Below are positions 28,077-36,785 of a DNA stretch of 64,000 bases, piece by piece. Positions within the stretch are counted from its first letter, which is position 1. Each line of letters starts with the position of its first letter. The translations under genes and the position numbers were made by a program. Below the pieces are notes generated by a model that searched no databases, had not been told where the DNA came from, and saw nothing but the letters and a program-made list of their open reading frames with translations. This DNA comes from Methanoregulaceae archaeon (lineage in GTDB: Archaea > Halobacteriota > Methanomicrobia > Methanomicrobiales > Methanospirillaceae), in assembly GCA_015660965.1 (NCBI GenBank), contig JACTVG010000004.1, forward strand, positions 1 to 64,000, written 5' to 3'.

Positions 28077-28478
28077 CTAACGATAAGACTTTTGGAACTT
28101 CTTGCGAGCACCGCGTCCATGCGGTTTTTTCGTCTCTTTTTGTCGTGAATCATTGACCAGCAGTGTCCTGTCGTATGTAAGATACACATCCTTGATTTGA
28201 GGATCGTTATACCATTCGAGAATGCCACGTGCAAGTGCCGTTCTAACCGCTTCTGCCTGTCCCATTACACCGCCACCTTCAACATCGATTGAGACATCGA
28301 TTCCATGGACCGCTTTCGGCACTAGAAGAAGTGGTTCGGAGATCTTCAACCTCAATACTTCGGTTCCATATTGTTCGAGCGGGACAGAGTTGATCCGAAT
28401 GATCCCTTTTCCTGCTTTCAAAGTTGCTCGTGCGATTGCAGTCTTTCGCTTTCCACTTGTATTAATAATCTTCACCAT
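28077..28478 (-). CDS. rps9: Small-subunit ribosomal protein S9 (uS9)
   Basis: This 133-aa uS9 has the N-terminal [11 protein letters not shown], the central [18 protein letters not shown] and the basic C-terminal tail [11 protein letters not shown] that reaches the P-site tRNA. An upstream in-frame start would add 16 unrelated residues overlapping rpl13; ATG at 28478 gives the family start [12 protein letters not shown]. Confidence 0.97.
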   Translation of the reverse strand: MVKIINTSGKRKTAIARATLKAGKGIIRINSVPLEQYGTEVLRLKISEPLLLVPKAVHGIDVSIDVEGGGVMGQAEAVRTALARGILEWYNDPQIKDVYLTYDRTLLVNDSRQKETKKPHGRGARKKFQKSYR

Positions 28479-28491
28479 TGACAACACCTCA

Positions 28492-28914
28492 CTAGAACTT
28501 TGCCCCCAAGAACGTACAGACTGCACCTAGGGTGACAAATTGTGGATTATTCAGCCGGTTCATGTGTGCTTCTTCTGGCACTTCCATTTCCTTTCCTACA
28601 AATTCCGAGGGGATACCAACATAACATTTGATACGCTTCATAGCATCAACACCTCGTTGGCGTTTGTATGGGAGCATACCACGAATCGTGCGTTTCATAA
28701 GATGGTCAGGTCTGCGTGGGAAAAATGGGCCCCAACCGGTTGAACCCCGGCTGCGTTTGTGATGATAATTGCCGAGAACGCGTGCTCTACTTCCAGAGAT
28801 GATTGCTTTTTCTGCATTCAGAATCGCGATCTCTTCACCTGAAAGCGCCCGCTGTGCAACGATGCTTGCAAGCCTACCTAAAAGCAACCCGTCTCCGTTG
28901 ATTATTGTAACCAT
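28492..28914 (-). CDS. rpl13: Large-subunit ribosomal protein L13 (uL13)
   Basis: This 140-aa archaeal uL13 has [14 protein letters not shown] at the start, the [28 protein letters not shown] core and a short C-terminal helix. It lies between rpl18e and rps9 in the classical order, with a 7-nt gap upstream. Confidence 0.97.
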   Translation of the reverse strand: MVTIINGDGLLLGRLASIVAQRALSGEEIAILNAEKAIISGSRARVLGNYHHKRSRGSTGWGPFFPRRPDHLMKRTIRGMLPYKRQRGVDAMKRIKCYVGIPSEFVGKEMEVPEEAHMNRLNNPQFVTLGAVCTFLGAKF

Positions 28915-28921
28915 GGTTGCC

Positions 28922-29287
28922 TCACCTCAAGATGCGGACGCCGCTACCTTTTGGGTTGTCCGCAAGCAATTGTTCGATACTTAGACACTGACCTTTTGCA
29001 TCACGAATCTTACTTGTCGCTGCCTGTGAAAAGTTGAGTGCTGCAACTTTAACAGACTGGGATAACACTCCACTTCCTAAGACCTTACCTGGAACAATTA
29101 TCGTTTCCCCATTCTGAGCGTAACGATCAATTTTCGAAAGGTTAACTTCGGCATAGTTTCTTCTGGAGCTTTCTAGCCGAATCGCGATCTCTCGCCAGAT
29201 TTTTGCTTCATTCTCACGCGACGTTGTTTTTAATAGCGAAATGAGGTTATGTAAACGTGGGTTGGTCTTGACTCCAATTTTCTTCAT
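28922..29287 (-). CDS. rpl18e: Large-subunit ribosomal protein L18e (eL18)
   Basis: This 121-aa eL18 has the recognisable [19 protein letters not shown], the mid-segment [10 protein letters not shown] and the [18 protein letters not shown] core. The family is found only in archaea and eukaryotes. It starts 6 nt after rpoD. Confidence 0.96.
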   Translation of the reverse strand: MKKIGVKTNPRLHNLISLLKTTSRENEAKIWREIAIRLESSRRNYAEVNLSKIDRYAQNGETIIVPGKVLGSGVLSQSVKVAALNFSQAATSKIRDAKGQCLSIEQLLADNPKGSGVRILR

Positions 29288-29293
29288 CTTTTC

Positions 29294-30115
29294 TCATCCC
29301 CCTGAAATCTCGCGAACTTGACTCTCCAGTTCCTCTGACTGCTCTTTGATGTAATGAATCGCTTTCTGCATGATCTCTTTCACTGGAAGCGCTCCATCGC
29401 CTTCAACTACGAAAATGAATCGATCTGGCTCTGACGAGATCTTAATCGCCGGTTCTTCCCCAATACCAGTTGCCACACAAGCTCTTTCGCAGAGACGACA
29501 CATGGAACAATCAGAAAGCTTGCCTTCAATTACCTCAACTTTCTTACCTTTCACGGTGAGAATTTCCCGTGGGCATTCTTCCACGCACATCCCGCACGCA
29601 TCACAAATATCGCTTATTGTTATAACGGGTTGATTCTTGTATCCGCAAATGATGGTGGGCTGCCACTTTGCATGTTCTTTCCCAGTGTTTAAAATTGCCT
29701 TTGCCTCTAAAACCAGTTTCTGACCTTTAGTAAGCTTAACTATCGGTATATTGTCAAACACAGGGACTGCTTTCGGGTCTTGTGGGATCAAATCACTTGA
29801 GATAACCGTTTTGGGACCTTCTGCGCTTAGCGTAAATGTGACTGAACAGCTTGGGCATCCCTGGCCTTCACACGAACATTTGTCTTTAAGGGAGTATGTT
29901 GTAAGATCGGTTTTAATCGGTATCAGACCAAGCCGGTGGGTAAGCATCTCGTCGAAGAGTGCACTTGTATTATCATAAATACGCACATCTTCAATTGCAA
30001 GAGTTGGCACCTCGGCAATCATAGCCCTTCGGAACGCATTGGCAAATGCCGGGGTTACACCACTAAGCGTGAATCGCGCAACATCATCGTCCAGACTGCC
30101 GAACTGAATTTCCAT
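29294..30115 (-). CDS. rpoD: DNA-directed RNA polymerase subunit D with two [4Fe-4S] motifs
   Basis: This 273-aa RpoD (Rpb3/alpha homologue) forms the assembly platform with L, N and P. The dimerisation half has NAFRRAMIAEVPTLAIEDV and MLTHRLGLIPI. A ferredoxin-like insert carries two complete cluster motifs: C171, C174, C177, C181 and C203, C206, C209, C213. Another cysteine group (C80, C82, C87, C90) lies in the loop before it. The ATG at 30115 was chosen over an upstream frame that runs back into rps11. It overlaps the rps11 stop by one base. Confidence 0.97.
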   Translation of the reverse strand: MEIQFGSLDDDVARFTLSGVTPAFANAFRRAMIAEVPTLAIEDVRIYDNTSALFDEMLTHRLGLIPIKTDLTTYSLKDKCSCEGQGCPSCSVTFTLSAEGPKTVISSDLIPQDPKAVPVFDNIPIVKLTKGQKLVLEAKAILNTGKEHAKWQPTIICGYKNQPVITISDICDACGMCVEECPREILTVKGKKVEVIEGKLSDCSMCRLCERACVATGIGEEPAIKISSEPDRFIFVVEGDGALPVKEIMQKAIHYIKEQSEELESQVREISGG

Positions 30116-30513
30116 CAAACTCTCCTTCCTCGTCTGCCACCCTTTGGACGGCAAGAATCGTGGGGAATCGGGGTGACGTCTTCAATTCTCCCAATGCGCA
30201 TTCCAGCACGTGCAAGCGATCGAATCGCTGCTTGTGCACCGGGACCTGGGCTACGCTGCTTACCTTGTCCTGGCGCCCTTACTTTGACGTGGACACCAAC
30301 AATCCCCTTTTCTTTTGCTGCGGCTGCAACATTTGCTGCCATTTGCATAGCTGCATAAGGCGAACTCTCGTTCCTGTCTTGTTTGACCACCATACCTCCT
30401 GAGCTCTTTGTCACCGTTTCAGCGCCTGATAGGTCAGTAATCGTGATAATTGTGTTATTGAATGACGCAAAAATGTGGGCGATTCCCCACTTTTCCTTCT
30501 CAGGTGCCGTCAT
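30115..30513 (-). CDS. rps11: Small-subunit ribosomal protein S11 (uS11)
   Basis: This 132-aa uS11 has the family segments [43 protein letters not shown] and the basic C-terminal PKGGRRGRR. It lies one base from rps4 and overlaps rpoD by one base. Confidence 0.97.
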   Translation of the reverse strand: MTAPEKEKWGIAHIFASFNNTIITITDLSGAETVTKSSGGMVVKQDRNESSPYAAMQMAANVAAAAKEKGIVGVHVKVRAPGQGKQRSPGPGAQAAIRSLARAGMRIGRIEDVTPIPHDSCRPKGGRRGRRV

Positions 30514-30514
30514 T

Positions 30515-31066
30515 TCATTTCACTCCTGCTATTTTTGTGATCCGTGCCCGCTCAGCGTGAGAATCGCTTGTAAATGGCGATTTTCCATAATAACTAATCT
30601 GAGTTTCCTCATTACGGTTAACGCGGTAACTTGGAATACTCACTCGCCGACCGGCAACCGCTACGTGTCCGTGGGTGATGAGCTGCCGTGCCTGTTTTGG
30701 CGATCTTGCAAGTCCTTTACGATAAACAATTGTCTGAAGCCTACGTTCGAGTTGGGTCTGAATCTTAAGTGATAGGATGTCATCGATATCTGCGTCAGGA
30801 CCAAGAAGTCCTGCACGCTGCATTGATGTGATCAACTCATTGCGCTTTGCATCAACTGCAGCTTTATCTGTACTAGTGGATATAAAGGCGAGAAGGTCGC
30901 GAGCACCCTTTCGATATTTGCGTAGGATGCTCTGTGCATTCCATATTTCGCGTTTATTTCGAAGCCCGTACTCGATAACAAGCCGAGTCTCTTCCTCAAT
31001 ACGAGTTTTTTCGAACGGTCGTTTGGGGGGCTGGTATGCCTTATGATTCTTTCCTGGATATCCCAT
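30515..31066 (-). CDS. rps4: Small-subunit ribosomal protein S4 (uS4)
   Basis: This 183-aa archaeal uS4 begins with [20 protein letters not shown] and has LRNKREIW, then the S4 RNA-binding domain ([32 protein letters not shown]). It follows rps13 by 3 nt. The N-terminal zinc fingers of some bacterial S4 proteins are absent, as usual here. Confidence 0.97.
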   Translation of the reverse strand: MGYPGKNHKAYQPPKRPFEKTRIEEETRLVIEYGLRNKREIWNAQSILRKYRKGARDLLAFISTSTDKAAVDAKRNELITSMQRAGLLGPDADIDDILSLKIQTQLERRLQTIVYRKGLARSPKQARQLITHGHVAVAGRRVSIPSYRVNRNEETQISYYGKSPFTSDSHAERARITKIAGVK

Positions 31067-31069
31067 GGA

Positions 31070-31531
31070 TTACACACTTCCTTCTTTCTTCTTTTTAACG
31101 CCAACAGTCGCTCCAGTTCTTCCGGTGGACTTGGTACGCTGCCCTCGAACTTTCTGACCCGTCTCATGCCTGATTCCTTTATAGCAGCGGATCTTTCTCA
31201 TGATGTTAATATCATCGTCCTTGGCCATTGTCACATCTACACCGAACAGATGTTTTGAGTCTCCGGTATACACGTCCTTAGGCCGGTTCGTCATCCAAGC
31301 CGGAACCTTGCTTCCATATTGGTCGATAACAGCACGAAGTCGGTTCACCCCATCTTCGTCAAGACGCCCGAGTTGGGTGTATTCATTTACCTTTGCCATC
31401 CGAGCAATCACACTAGATGTATGCCTACCGACGCCATTAATGCCCGTAAGGGCAACACGTACAGATTTTGTTCCGTCTAAATCCGTCGTGCCAATCCGTA
31501 CAAAATATTTTATGTCTTCTTCCTGAGCCAT
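31070..31531 (-). CDS. rps13: Small-subunit ribosomal protein S13 (uS13)
   Basis: This 153-aa uS13 has [26 protein letters not shown], the [23 protein letters not shown] motif and a basic tail. An upstream in-frame extension reads back into tRNA-Ser and is rejected; ATG at 31531 gives [14 protein letters not shown]. It is the first protein gene of the long minus-strand superoperon. Confidence 0.97.
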   Translation of the reverse strand: MAQEEDIKYFVRIGTTDLDGTKSVRVALTGINGVGRHTSSVIARMAKVNEYTQLGRLDEDGVNRLRAVIDQYGSKVPAWMTNRPKDVYTGDSKHLFGVDVTMAKDDDINIMRKIRCYKGIRHETGQKVRGQRTKSTGRTGATVGVKKKKEGSV

Positions 31532-31565
31532 CCAATCCCCTCGATTTTTGAGATTAACTCTTGAG

Positions 31566-31650
31566 CGCTGAGGGAGGGATTTGAACCCTCGAGTCCCAGA
31601 GGGACACAGGTTTAGCAAACCTGCGCCATACCAGGCTTGGCTACCTCAAC
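31566..31650 (-). tRNA. tRNA-Ser (anticodon GCT)
   Basis: An 85-nt class-II tRNA on the minus strand. Acceptor stem GTTGAGG pairs with CCTCAGC (one G-U pair), with discriminator G. The anticodon loop TTGCTAA reads GCT. A long variable arm (GTGTCCCTCTGGGACTC region) and T arm with GTTCAAAT confirm serine identity. No encoded CCA. It lies 34 nt upstream of the rps13 start and probably shares its promoter. Confidence 0.95.
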
Positions 31651-31704
31651 AGAGAATCTCGCGTCTTTCGACACTCGCGACGGAATCCCGCCGCTCCATG
31701 AATG

Positions 31705-31727
31705 GTGCTATATTATTGTTATAGCAC
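31705..31727 (-). promoter_or_regulatory. Palindromic TATA element upstream of the tRNA-Ser/ribosomal superoperon
   Basis: An exact inverted repeat, GTGCTATA and TATAGCAC, with a 7-nt AT spacer. It contains TATA strings on both strands and is the only good TATA candidate upstream of tRNA-Ser on the minus strand, about 55-75 nt away. A start near 31690 is inferred. The symmetry could mean a repressor site or simply a symmetric core promoter. Confidence 0.45.
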
Positions 31728-31776
31728 GGTAATAACTGTTTGCTTTAATTAAATTACACTTATTTGGAATTCCCAG

Positions 31777-33972
31777 TTATCGCGTATTTGTTGTTGTTGA
31801 CGACAACCTATACACTCCTTTTGGCACTATGATTTCAAATCGTGCACCTTTCCCAAACTCACCAGTCTCTATAATATGAATACCAGTGATCGAGAGTATT
31901 TCCCGAATTAAGAACAAACCAAGTCCTGTGTGATTTCCGAATCCGCGATGGAATATCTTTTCCTTATTCTCAGGAGGGATACCAATACCGTTATCCTCAT
32001 AAACAATTGTCAAGCCGTCTTGGGTTTCTTGCATTGAATATATAATCGCATTCACATGTTCGCCATGACGGATCGAGTTTTCCATAAGATTGTAAAAAAC
32101 CTTCTCGATGAGGGGGTCTGCATAGATGGAAATTCTATCAAAATTAAGTGATATTGATACCCCGCCCAGCGGAAGTTGGGCCGCTGCTCGCATAGATGTT
32201 GTTTTAACATCCTCCCACTCTGGATTGCGCACCCCAATATCCTGGTAGTATCTCGTGAATTCGATCTGTCGCTCTATCGCTTGAATAATTTTGATTTGTT
32301 TTTGATTATATTCAAGAACTAAAGGATCTTTGGTCATTTCCCCCGAAAGTTGGACGTAAGCAAGGAGTGCAGTAATTTGATTCAAGATATCGTGACGGGT
32401 AATTGAGGACAAGATATTAAGTTTCTTGTTCGCCTGAGCCAAGGCTTGATTGAAGCGGACCAACTCTTTGTTATTATTCTCCACCGCCTCTTCCATTGCT
32501 TTCCGATCTGTGATATCTTCGATAATACCATCTATCCATTCGATTTCCCCCTTGCCGGTATATTTCGCAGTGACATTAACCGATACCCAAATAAGTGTCC
32601 CGTCTTTCTTTTTTATTTGCATTATTCGGTTTTTCAAGGAACCGTGAATTTTAAGATCTTCTAAGAATTGTTTCCGGTCATTTGGAGTTGGATATAGAGA
32701 TGAAACAGGAACTTTTAGAAACTCTTCAATTGATTCATAGCCAAGAATATGGGCCTGAGCTGTATTTGACCAGAGGAAAGCATCTTTCTCATCTGTCGTG
32801 TTTCGGTAGAGACCGACATTTAGGTTTTCAACGAGAGTGCGGAATTTCTCTTCACTTTCCTTCAATGCTTTTTCTGAGCGTTTTCGTTCAGTGATGTCCT
32901 CAGAAATTCCCAATAAATACTGCGGCTTTCCCTCTTCATTGAGTATTGGTATTTTTTTTGTATGGAGTATTCTTTCTCCTCTAAACTTAGTCAGTATTTT
33001 CTCTTCTGGAATGTCACTATATTGTTTAGATTGAAGAACTTCCCTATCCTTTTTTATAAAATGATCTGCTTCATCTTTCGGGAAGAGATCATAGTCATTT
33101 TTTCCATACATGTCTTCTCTTAAAAAACCTACGAGGTCTTCACCGGCCTTATTAAACCTTATAAATCGAAGTTCCTCTGCATCTTTCACGAAGATCATAT
33201 CGGGAATATTTTCAACGATACTATTGACAAACCTCTCACTTTCTTTCAGTGCCCGGTCTACTTTCTTACGATTGGTGATATCACGTGCAATATGAACACT
33301 ACCGATCATTTTGCCTTGAGAGTCATAGAGAGGAGAACATGTAACTAAGAAATCACCGCCAAGGTTATCTTCATGAACTTCAACGGTGTGCTCTTTTCTA
33401 TCTTGTAGTAATCGAGAATGGGGGCAGATGATTGGTGGGGATTGGGATTGATGTATTACTTCGTAGCACCTAAGACCGACTATTTTTTCTGGGGATATTC
33501 TTAATCGATCCGAAGTTGCCTTGTTGATACGAAGGATACGATGGTTAAGATCAATAAGAGAAATTAAATCGGGAACCGAATCGAAAGTTCGTTCCCATTC
33601 ATCTTTAACATATTTTAGCTGTTTTTGTTCTTCGTTAAGCTGATATGAGAGATACGATACGACTGCAGCGATAATAATAAAAACAATACAACGTGCTCCC
33701 GCTGAAATTAGATCAGATGTATATTGAAGCCCTACAACCACAAACATCAATAAATAAATGACAGATATCCCAACAGCAAAAGGGACACCTCGTTTGGGGT
33801 AGAAGAATGCTACAAGAATGATCGGGATATATAAAAGATGCGAAACAACAATGGTAACTCCAATCATTAGGCTATAGAAATTTATTGTAATTGCTCCAAC
33901 AGTTGCCAAAACAATAAGGATGAGATGAACGTTTGATCTGGTATGTAATCGGTCAAACAACGAATCTGCCAT
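31777..33972 (-). CDS. Membrane multi-PAS sensor histidine kinase
   Basis: This 731-aa kinase begins with about five membrane segments (residues 15-115). Three PAS/PAC units follow: about 125-245 (with a Cys/His-bearing HQSQSPPIICPHS), 250-370 and 375-500, each closed by a PAC-like 'DITxRK' string. The transmitter has the H box SITRHDILNQITALLAY (about residue 530) and a HATPase domain with NSIRHGE, EDNGIGIPPE and GNHTGLGLFL. No response regulator gene is adjacent. The transmitter is homologous to the sensor-less kinase at 10973-11740. The ligand is unknown. Confidence 0.93.
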   Translation of the reverse strand: MADSLFDRLHTRSNVHLILIVLATVGAITINFYSLMIGVTIVVSHLLYIPIILVAFFYPKRGVPFAVGISVIYLLMFVVVGLQYTSDLISAGARCIVFIIIAAVVSYLSYQLNEEQKQLKYVKDEWERTFDSVPDLISLIDLNHRILRINKATSDRLRISPEKIVGLRCYEVIHQSQSPPIICPHSRLLQDRKEHTVEVHEDNLGGDFLVTCSPLYDSQGKMIGSVHIARDITNRKKVDRALKESERFVNSIVENIPDMIFVKDAEELRFIRFNKAGEDLVGFLREDMYGKNDYDLFPKDEADHFIKKDREVLQSKQYSDIPEEKILTKFRGERILHTKKIPILNEEGKPQYLLGISEDITERKRSEKALKESEEKFRTLVENLNVGLYRNTTDEKDAFLWSNTAQAHILGYESIEEFLKVPVSSLYPTPNDRKQFLEDLKIHGSLKNRIMQIKKKDGTLIWVSVNVTAKYTGKGEIEWIDGIIEDITDRKAMEEAVENNNKELVRFNQALAQANKKLNILSSITRHDILNQITALLAYVQLSGEMTKDPLVLEYNQKQIKIIQAIERQIEFTRYYQDIGVRNPEWEDVKTTSMRAAAQLPLGGVSISLNFDRISIYADPLIEKVFYNLMENSIRHGEHVNAIIYSMQETQDGLTIVYEDNGIGIPPENKEKIFHRGFGNHTGLGLFLIREILSITGIHIIETGEFGKGARFEIIVPKGVYRLSSTTTNTR

Positions 33973-34312
33973 ATAAAATCCGATAACTTACAATTATACC
34001 CATCTTGTATAATGAAATATATAGTATTGTTCTAAGTTTAAAAAACAACGATTAAGAGGATTCGAAATAAAAAATTAAGACTATTTGGATAGTAAAATAG
34101 AATCCTTTTCTAAATTCAACCTTCTTTTTTAAATTGCGTCTTTTCAGACGTTTCACGTCAGTTCCTATATGTGCTGATATTACAATATGTAACGCGATCG
34201 TTGCATCAACATACACTGGCACCTGCAAAGTTTTAGCAGATTCTTTTCCCCGACTTATTGCTTCATCGAAGGTGCAAACCTAAAAAAAGAGAGACTGTTG
34301 TATTAAAAAAGG
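33973..34312 (-). other. Gene-free spacer with a decayed open frame
   Basis: Upstream of the PAS kinase and downstream of the CBS cluster there are 340 bases without a convincing gene. On the minus strand one frame stays open from 34279 to a stop at 34052 (75 codons). It reads as protein-like sequence (for example FDEAISRGKESAKTLQVPVYVDA) but has no ATG, is preceded by an in-frame TAG, and only offers internal GTGs. It may be the remains of a gene. The kinase promoter should lie at the low-coordinate end. Confidence 0.35.
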
Positions 34313-35089
34313 TTACAATGCATTGAGAAGCGATTGACGTGTAACTATACCGAAAAGCTTTCCCTGGTCAGTTACTGGGATTGAGCTGATATTCTTTTTT
34401 AGCATAAGATCGATTATTTCTGTCACTTTTACATTGCGATCGACCGTTATAATAGGTGAGGTCATGACACTCCGTACCAAGAGATTATGAAGATGAAAAT
34501 CGTGGTGACGCCCCTCTATCTTCTCACGGAATTTTATTAAAGAAACTGCCAAATCGGTCTCGGTCACAATCCCAATTATTTTTTCATTCTCATTTACCAC
34601 AAAACGAGAAATTTTGTGTTGTATCATCTGGTTTTCAAGGTGTGTAAGTCGTTCATTCACATTTATTGTATGGGCGGGTTCCGTTACTTTATCGATGCCT
34701 CCCTTTGGCTGAAGTACTTTGAGCAGTTCCCCATATCCAACCTGACCGATCAAGTGGTCGTCTTTATCATACACTACAACAATTTTGTTCTTTTTGAGTA
34801 ATGGGAGGAGATCATTGATATTTTGTTCGGGAAATGCAGATGAGAAATTTTCTTCTAGAGAACTTGCGACATGTATCTTTGCAATTGCAATTTGCGCCTT
34901 TTGTTTACTGCCCAGCTTATCCGCAATTGATTTTCGGGAGACGGTACCAACAACCTGATGACTACTCAATACTATAAGTGGGTCGATGCCTTCATGAAAC
35001 ATTTTGTTTAACGCTTCAATAATTGATTGAGATTTCGAAATAGTCACTGGCTTTACCATAATTTCTTTAACTCTTAATGATACCACCAT
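34313..35089 (-). CDS. CBS-domain protein, four motifs (cluster gene 6)
   Basis: This 258-aa soluble protein consists of two CBS pairs. Typical units are VKEIMVKPVTISKSQSIIEAL...VGTVSR, a second repeat ending HLIGQVGYGEL, a third ending KIIGIVTETDLA, and a fourth SVMTSPIITVDRNVKV...LFGIVTRQSLL. CBS pairs usually bind adenosine nucleotides or SAM and act as regulatory modules; no enzyme domain is attached. It is a close paralogue of the next gene (35169-35945). The start at 35089 (MVVSLRVKEIM) follows GAGG and was preferred over an upstream ATG. It is last in a six-gene CBS run. Confidence 0.9.
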   Translation of the reverse strand: MVVSLRVKEIMVKPVTISKSQSIIEALNKMFHEGIDPLIVLSSHQVVGTVSRKSIADKLGSKQKAQIAIAKIHVASSLEENFSSAFPEQNINDLLPLLKKNKIVVVYDKDDHLIGQVGYGELLKVLQPKGGIDKVTEPAHTINVNERLTHLENQMIQHKISRFVVNENEKIIGIVTETDLAVSLIKFREKIEGRHHDFHLHNLLVRSVMTSPIITVDRNVKVTEIIDLMLKKNISSIPVTDQGKLFGIVTRQSLLNAL

Positions 35090-35168
35090 TTTTTCCCTCT
35101 TTAGATCTCTTCTCCCAAAAAGGCACAATTTTTTGCCTTAAATTTCAGTGTCATTTATGTTTTTTTAT

Positions 35169-35945
35169 TTATAAGGCGTTGACAAGTGATTGACGTGTTA
35201 CCATGCCAACTAATTTACTCTTGTCGGTTATAGGGATCGAGCTTATGTTCTTTTTAAGCATGATATTGATGATTTCAGAGATCTTTGCAATTCTATCCAC
35301 TGTGATGAGAGGTGAGCTCATAATGTCTTTTACAAGTAGATTGCGAATACGGTGATCCTGATGTTTGCCTATCACTGATTCCCGAAACTGGCGCATTGCT
35401 ATTGCCACATCAGTTTCAGTCACAATACCGATAATCTTGTCATTTTCAGTCACAACAAAGCGAGTGGTATTATCATCTAGCATTCTGCGGCGTAGGTGGA
35501 CGACACGTTCGTCAGCTTCGATTGTAATTGCTTTTTCCATTGCTCCGTCAAGCAATCCGTCAGGTTGTAGTTTTTTCAAAAGATCTCCAGCACCTACCTG
35601 GCCGATCAACCTATGCTCGTTGTCATAGACTACAATCAACTTATAATGCTGGAGCAATGGCACAAGGACGTTTATGCTTTCATCGGGATAGATACTAGTG
35701 AAGTCTTCTTCTACAACGCTTGCAACGTGTATGGCTGCAGGTGCAATAACTGAATCGTGTTTACTACCTAGTTTTTTAGCAATCGATTGCCGGGATACAG
35801 TACCAGCGACACTCGTATTGTGTGTAACGATTAAGGGATCAATACCCTCATCTAACATTTTATCGAGGGCTTCTGTGATCTTTGCAGATTTTGCAATTGT
35901 TACTGGTTTTGCCATTAAGTCTTTTATAAAAAGTTCTTTGGTCAT
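35169..35945 (-). CDS. CBS-domain protein, four motifs (cluster gene 5)
   Basis: This 258-aa protein has the same length and domain plan as its downstream neighbour and shares long stretches with it (for example EGIDPLIV, GTVSRQSIAKKLGSK, GIVTETDVA, MLKKNISSIPIT), so the pair arose by tandem duplication. It is stand-alone CBS with no catalytic domain, likely a nucleotide- or SAM-responsive adaptor. It overlaps the upstream CBS gene by 4 nt, and a 79-nt spacer separates it from gene 6. Confidence 0.9.
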   Translation of the reverse strand: MTKELFIKDLMAKPVTIAKSAKITEALDKMLDEGIDPLIVTHNTSVAGTVSRQSIAKKLGSKHDSVIAPAAIHVASVVEEDFTSIYPDESINVLVPLLQHYKLIVVYDNEHRLIGQVGAGDLLKKLQPDGLLDGAMEKAITIEADERVVHLRRRMLDDNTTRFVVTENDKIIGIVTETDVAIAMRQFRESVIGKHQDHRIRNLLVKDIMSSPLITVDRIAKISEIINIMLKKNISSIPITDKSKLVGMVTRQSLVNAL

Positions 35946-36781
35946 TTTGCCACTTCCTTAATAATATCATCCCGTTTTATGATTCCTACAATATTATTCT
36001 CTTTTAGAACCACAAGACTGTTAATTTGGTGTTTGTTCATGATTGCAACAGCTTGGTTAAGAGGAGTATCAGATGAGATCGTGACTACTGGCGAAGTCAT
36101 AATATCCTCTGCAATCACGGGTGCAACGAAAAATGCACTTTGTCTATAGGTTCCTTTCGGTTGTTTTCTTCGTCTGACTGTCACTTCTTTTTGTACTAAA
36201 CCTTTGATCTTCTGTTCATTGTTAAAGAATGCAAGATTGGTCTCAGTTATAATTCCTGCAATGGACCCATTATTGTTGGTGACCACCACCTTATCGTTGC
36301 GTTCGCTCATAACATCAATTACATGGTCTAACGAATGGTAACCATTCACCGTTGCTACGTCTTCCATCAAATCTCTAATAGGATATGACAAGTTTCCGAT
36401 AAGGGTTGACTTCAGAAGATCGGACTTTGTTACAATCCCCACTACCTTATCATCATCAACAACGGGTACGCAGCTAATTCCTTTCTCGATAAAAATTCTT
36501 GCAATTTCCTGTATACTTGTTTCAGGTGCCACTACTATGGGGTTAGGAACTGCAAGAACCTTTACAGGAATACTATCAATCGGTCGACGTCGCCATGCCG
36601 GTTCGCTCTGCCGGAGTCGATAGGCAAGATCTTTTTTTGTGATAATTCCAGAAAGGACTTCCCCCTCCATAATTAGTAAACGGGAGATTCGATGTTTGAC
36701 CATTAGATGACGGGCATGTGCCACAGTCTCCGATGGCGAAATAATATGAACTGGTGATGACATAACATCGAACGCCTTCAT
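35942..36781 (-). CDS. CBS-domain protein, four motifs (cluster gene 4)
   Basis: This 279-aa protein has four CBS repeats: MKAFDVMSSPVHIISPSETVAHARHLM..., VKVLAVPNPIVVAPETSIQEIARIFIEKGISCVPVV..., a diverged third (around RDLMEDVATVNGYHSLDHV), and a fourth, EDIMTSPVVTISSDTPLNQAVAIM. A basic linker (VTVRRRKQPKGTYRQ) precedes the last one. The ATG at 36781, not the one at 36835, gives the usual MKAFDVMSSPV start and a 4-nt gap from the preceding gene. Ligand and target are unknown. Confidence 0.9.
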   Translation of the reverse strand: MKAFDVMSSPVHIISPSETVAHARHLMVKHRISRLLIMEGEVLSGIITKKDLAYRLRQSEPAWRRRPIDSIPVKVLAVPNPIVVAPETSIQEIARIFIEKGISCVPVVDDDKVVGIVTKSDLLKSTLIGNLSYPIRDLMEDVATVNGYHSLDHVIDVMSERNDKVVVTNNNGSIAGIITETNLAFFNNEQKIKGLVQKEVTVRRRKQPKGTYRQSAFFVAPVIAEDIMTSPVVTISSDTPLNQAVAIMNKHQINSLVVLKENNIVGIIKRDDIIKEVAK

Positions 36782-36785
36782 AAAG

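Noticed and set aside
28479-28526. Upstream start for S9
   Set aside because: The extra 16 residues overlap the end of rpl13 and are not part of the S9 family.
31532-31618. N-terminal extension of S13
   Set aside because: These codons read into tRNA-Ser and add 29 residues unknown in the S13 family; ATG at 31531 is the normal start.
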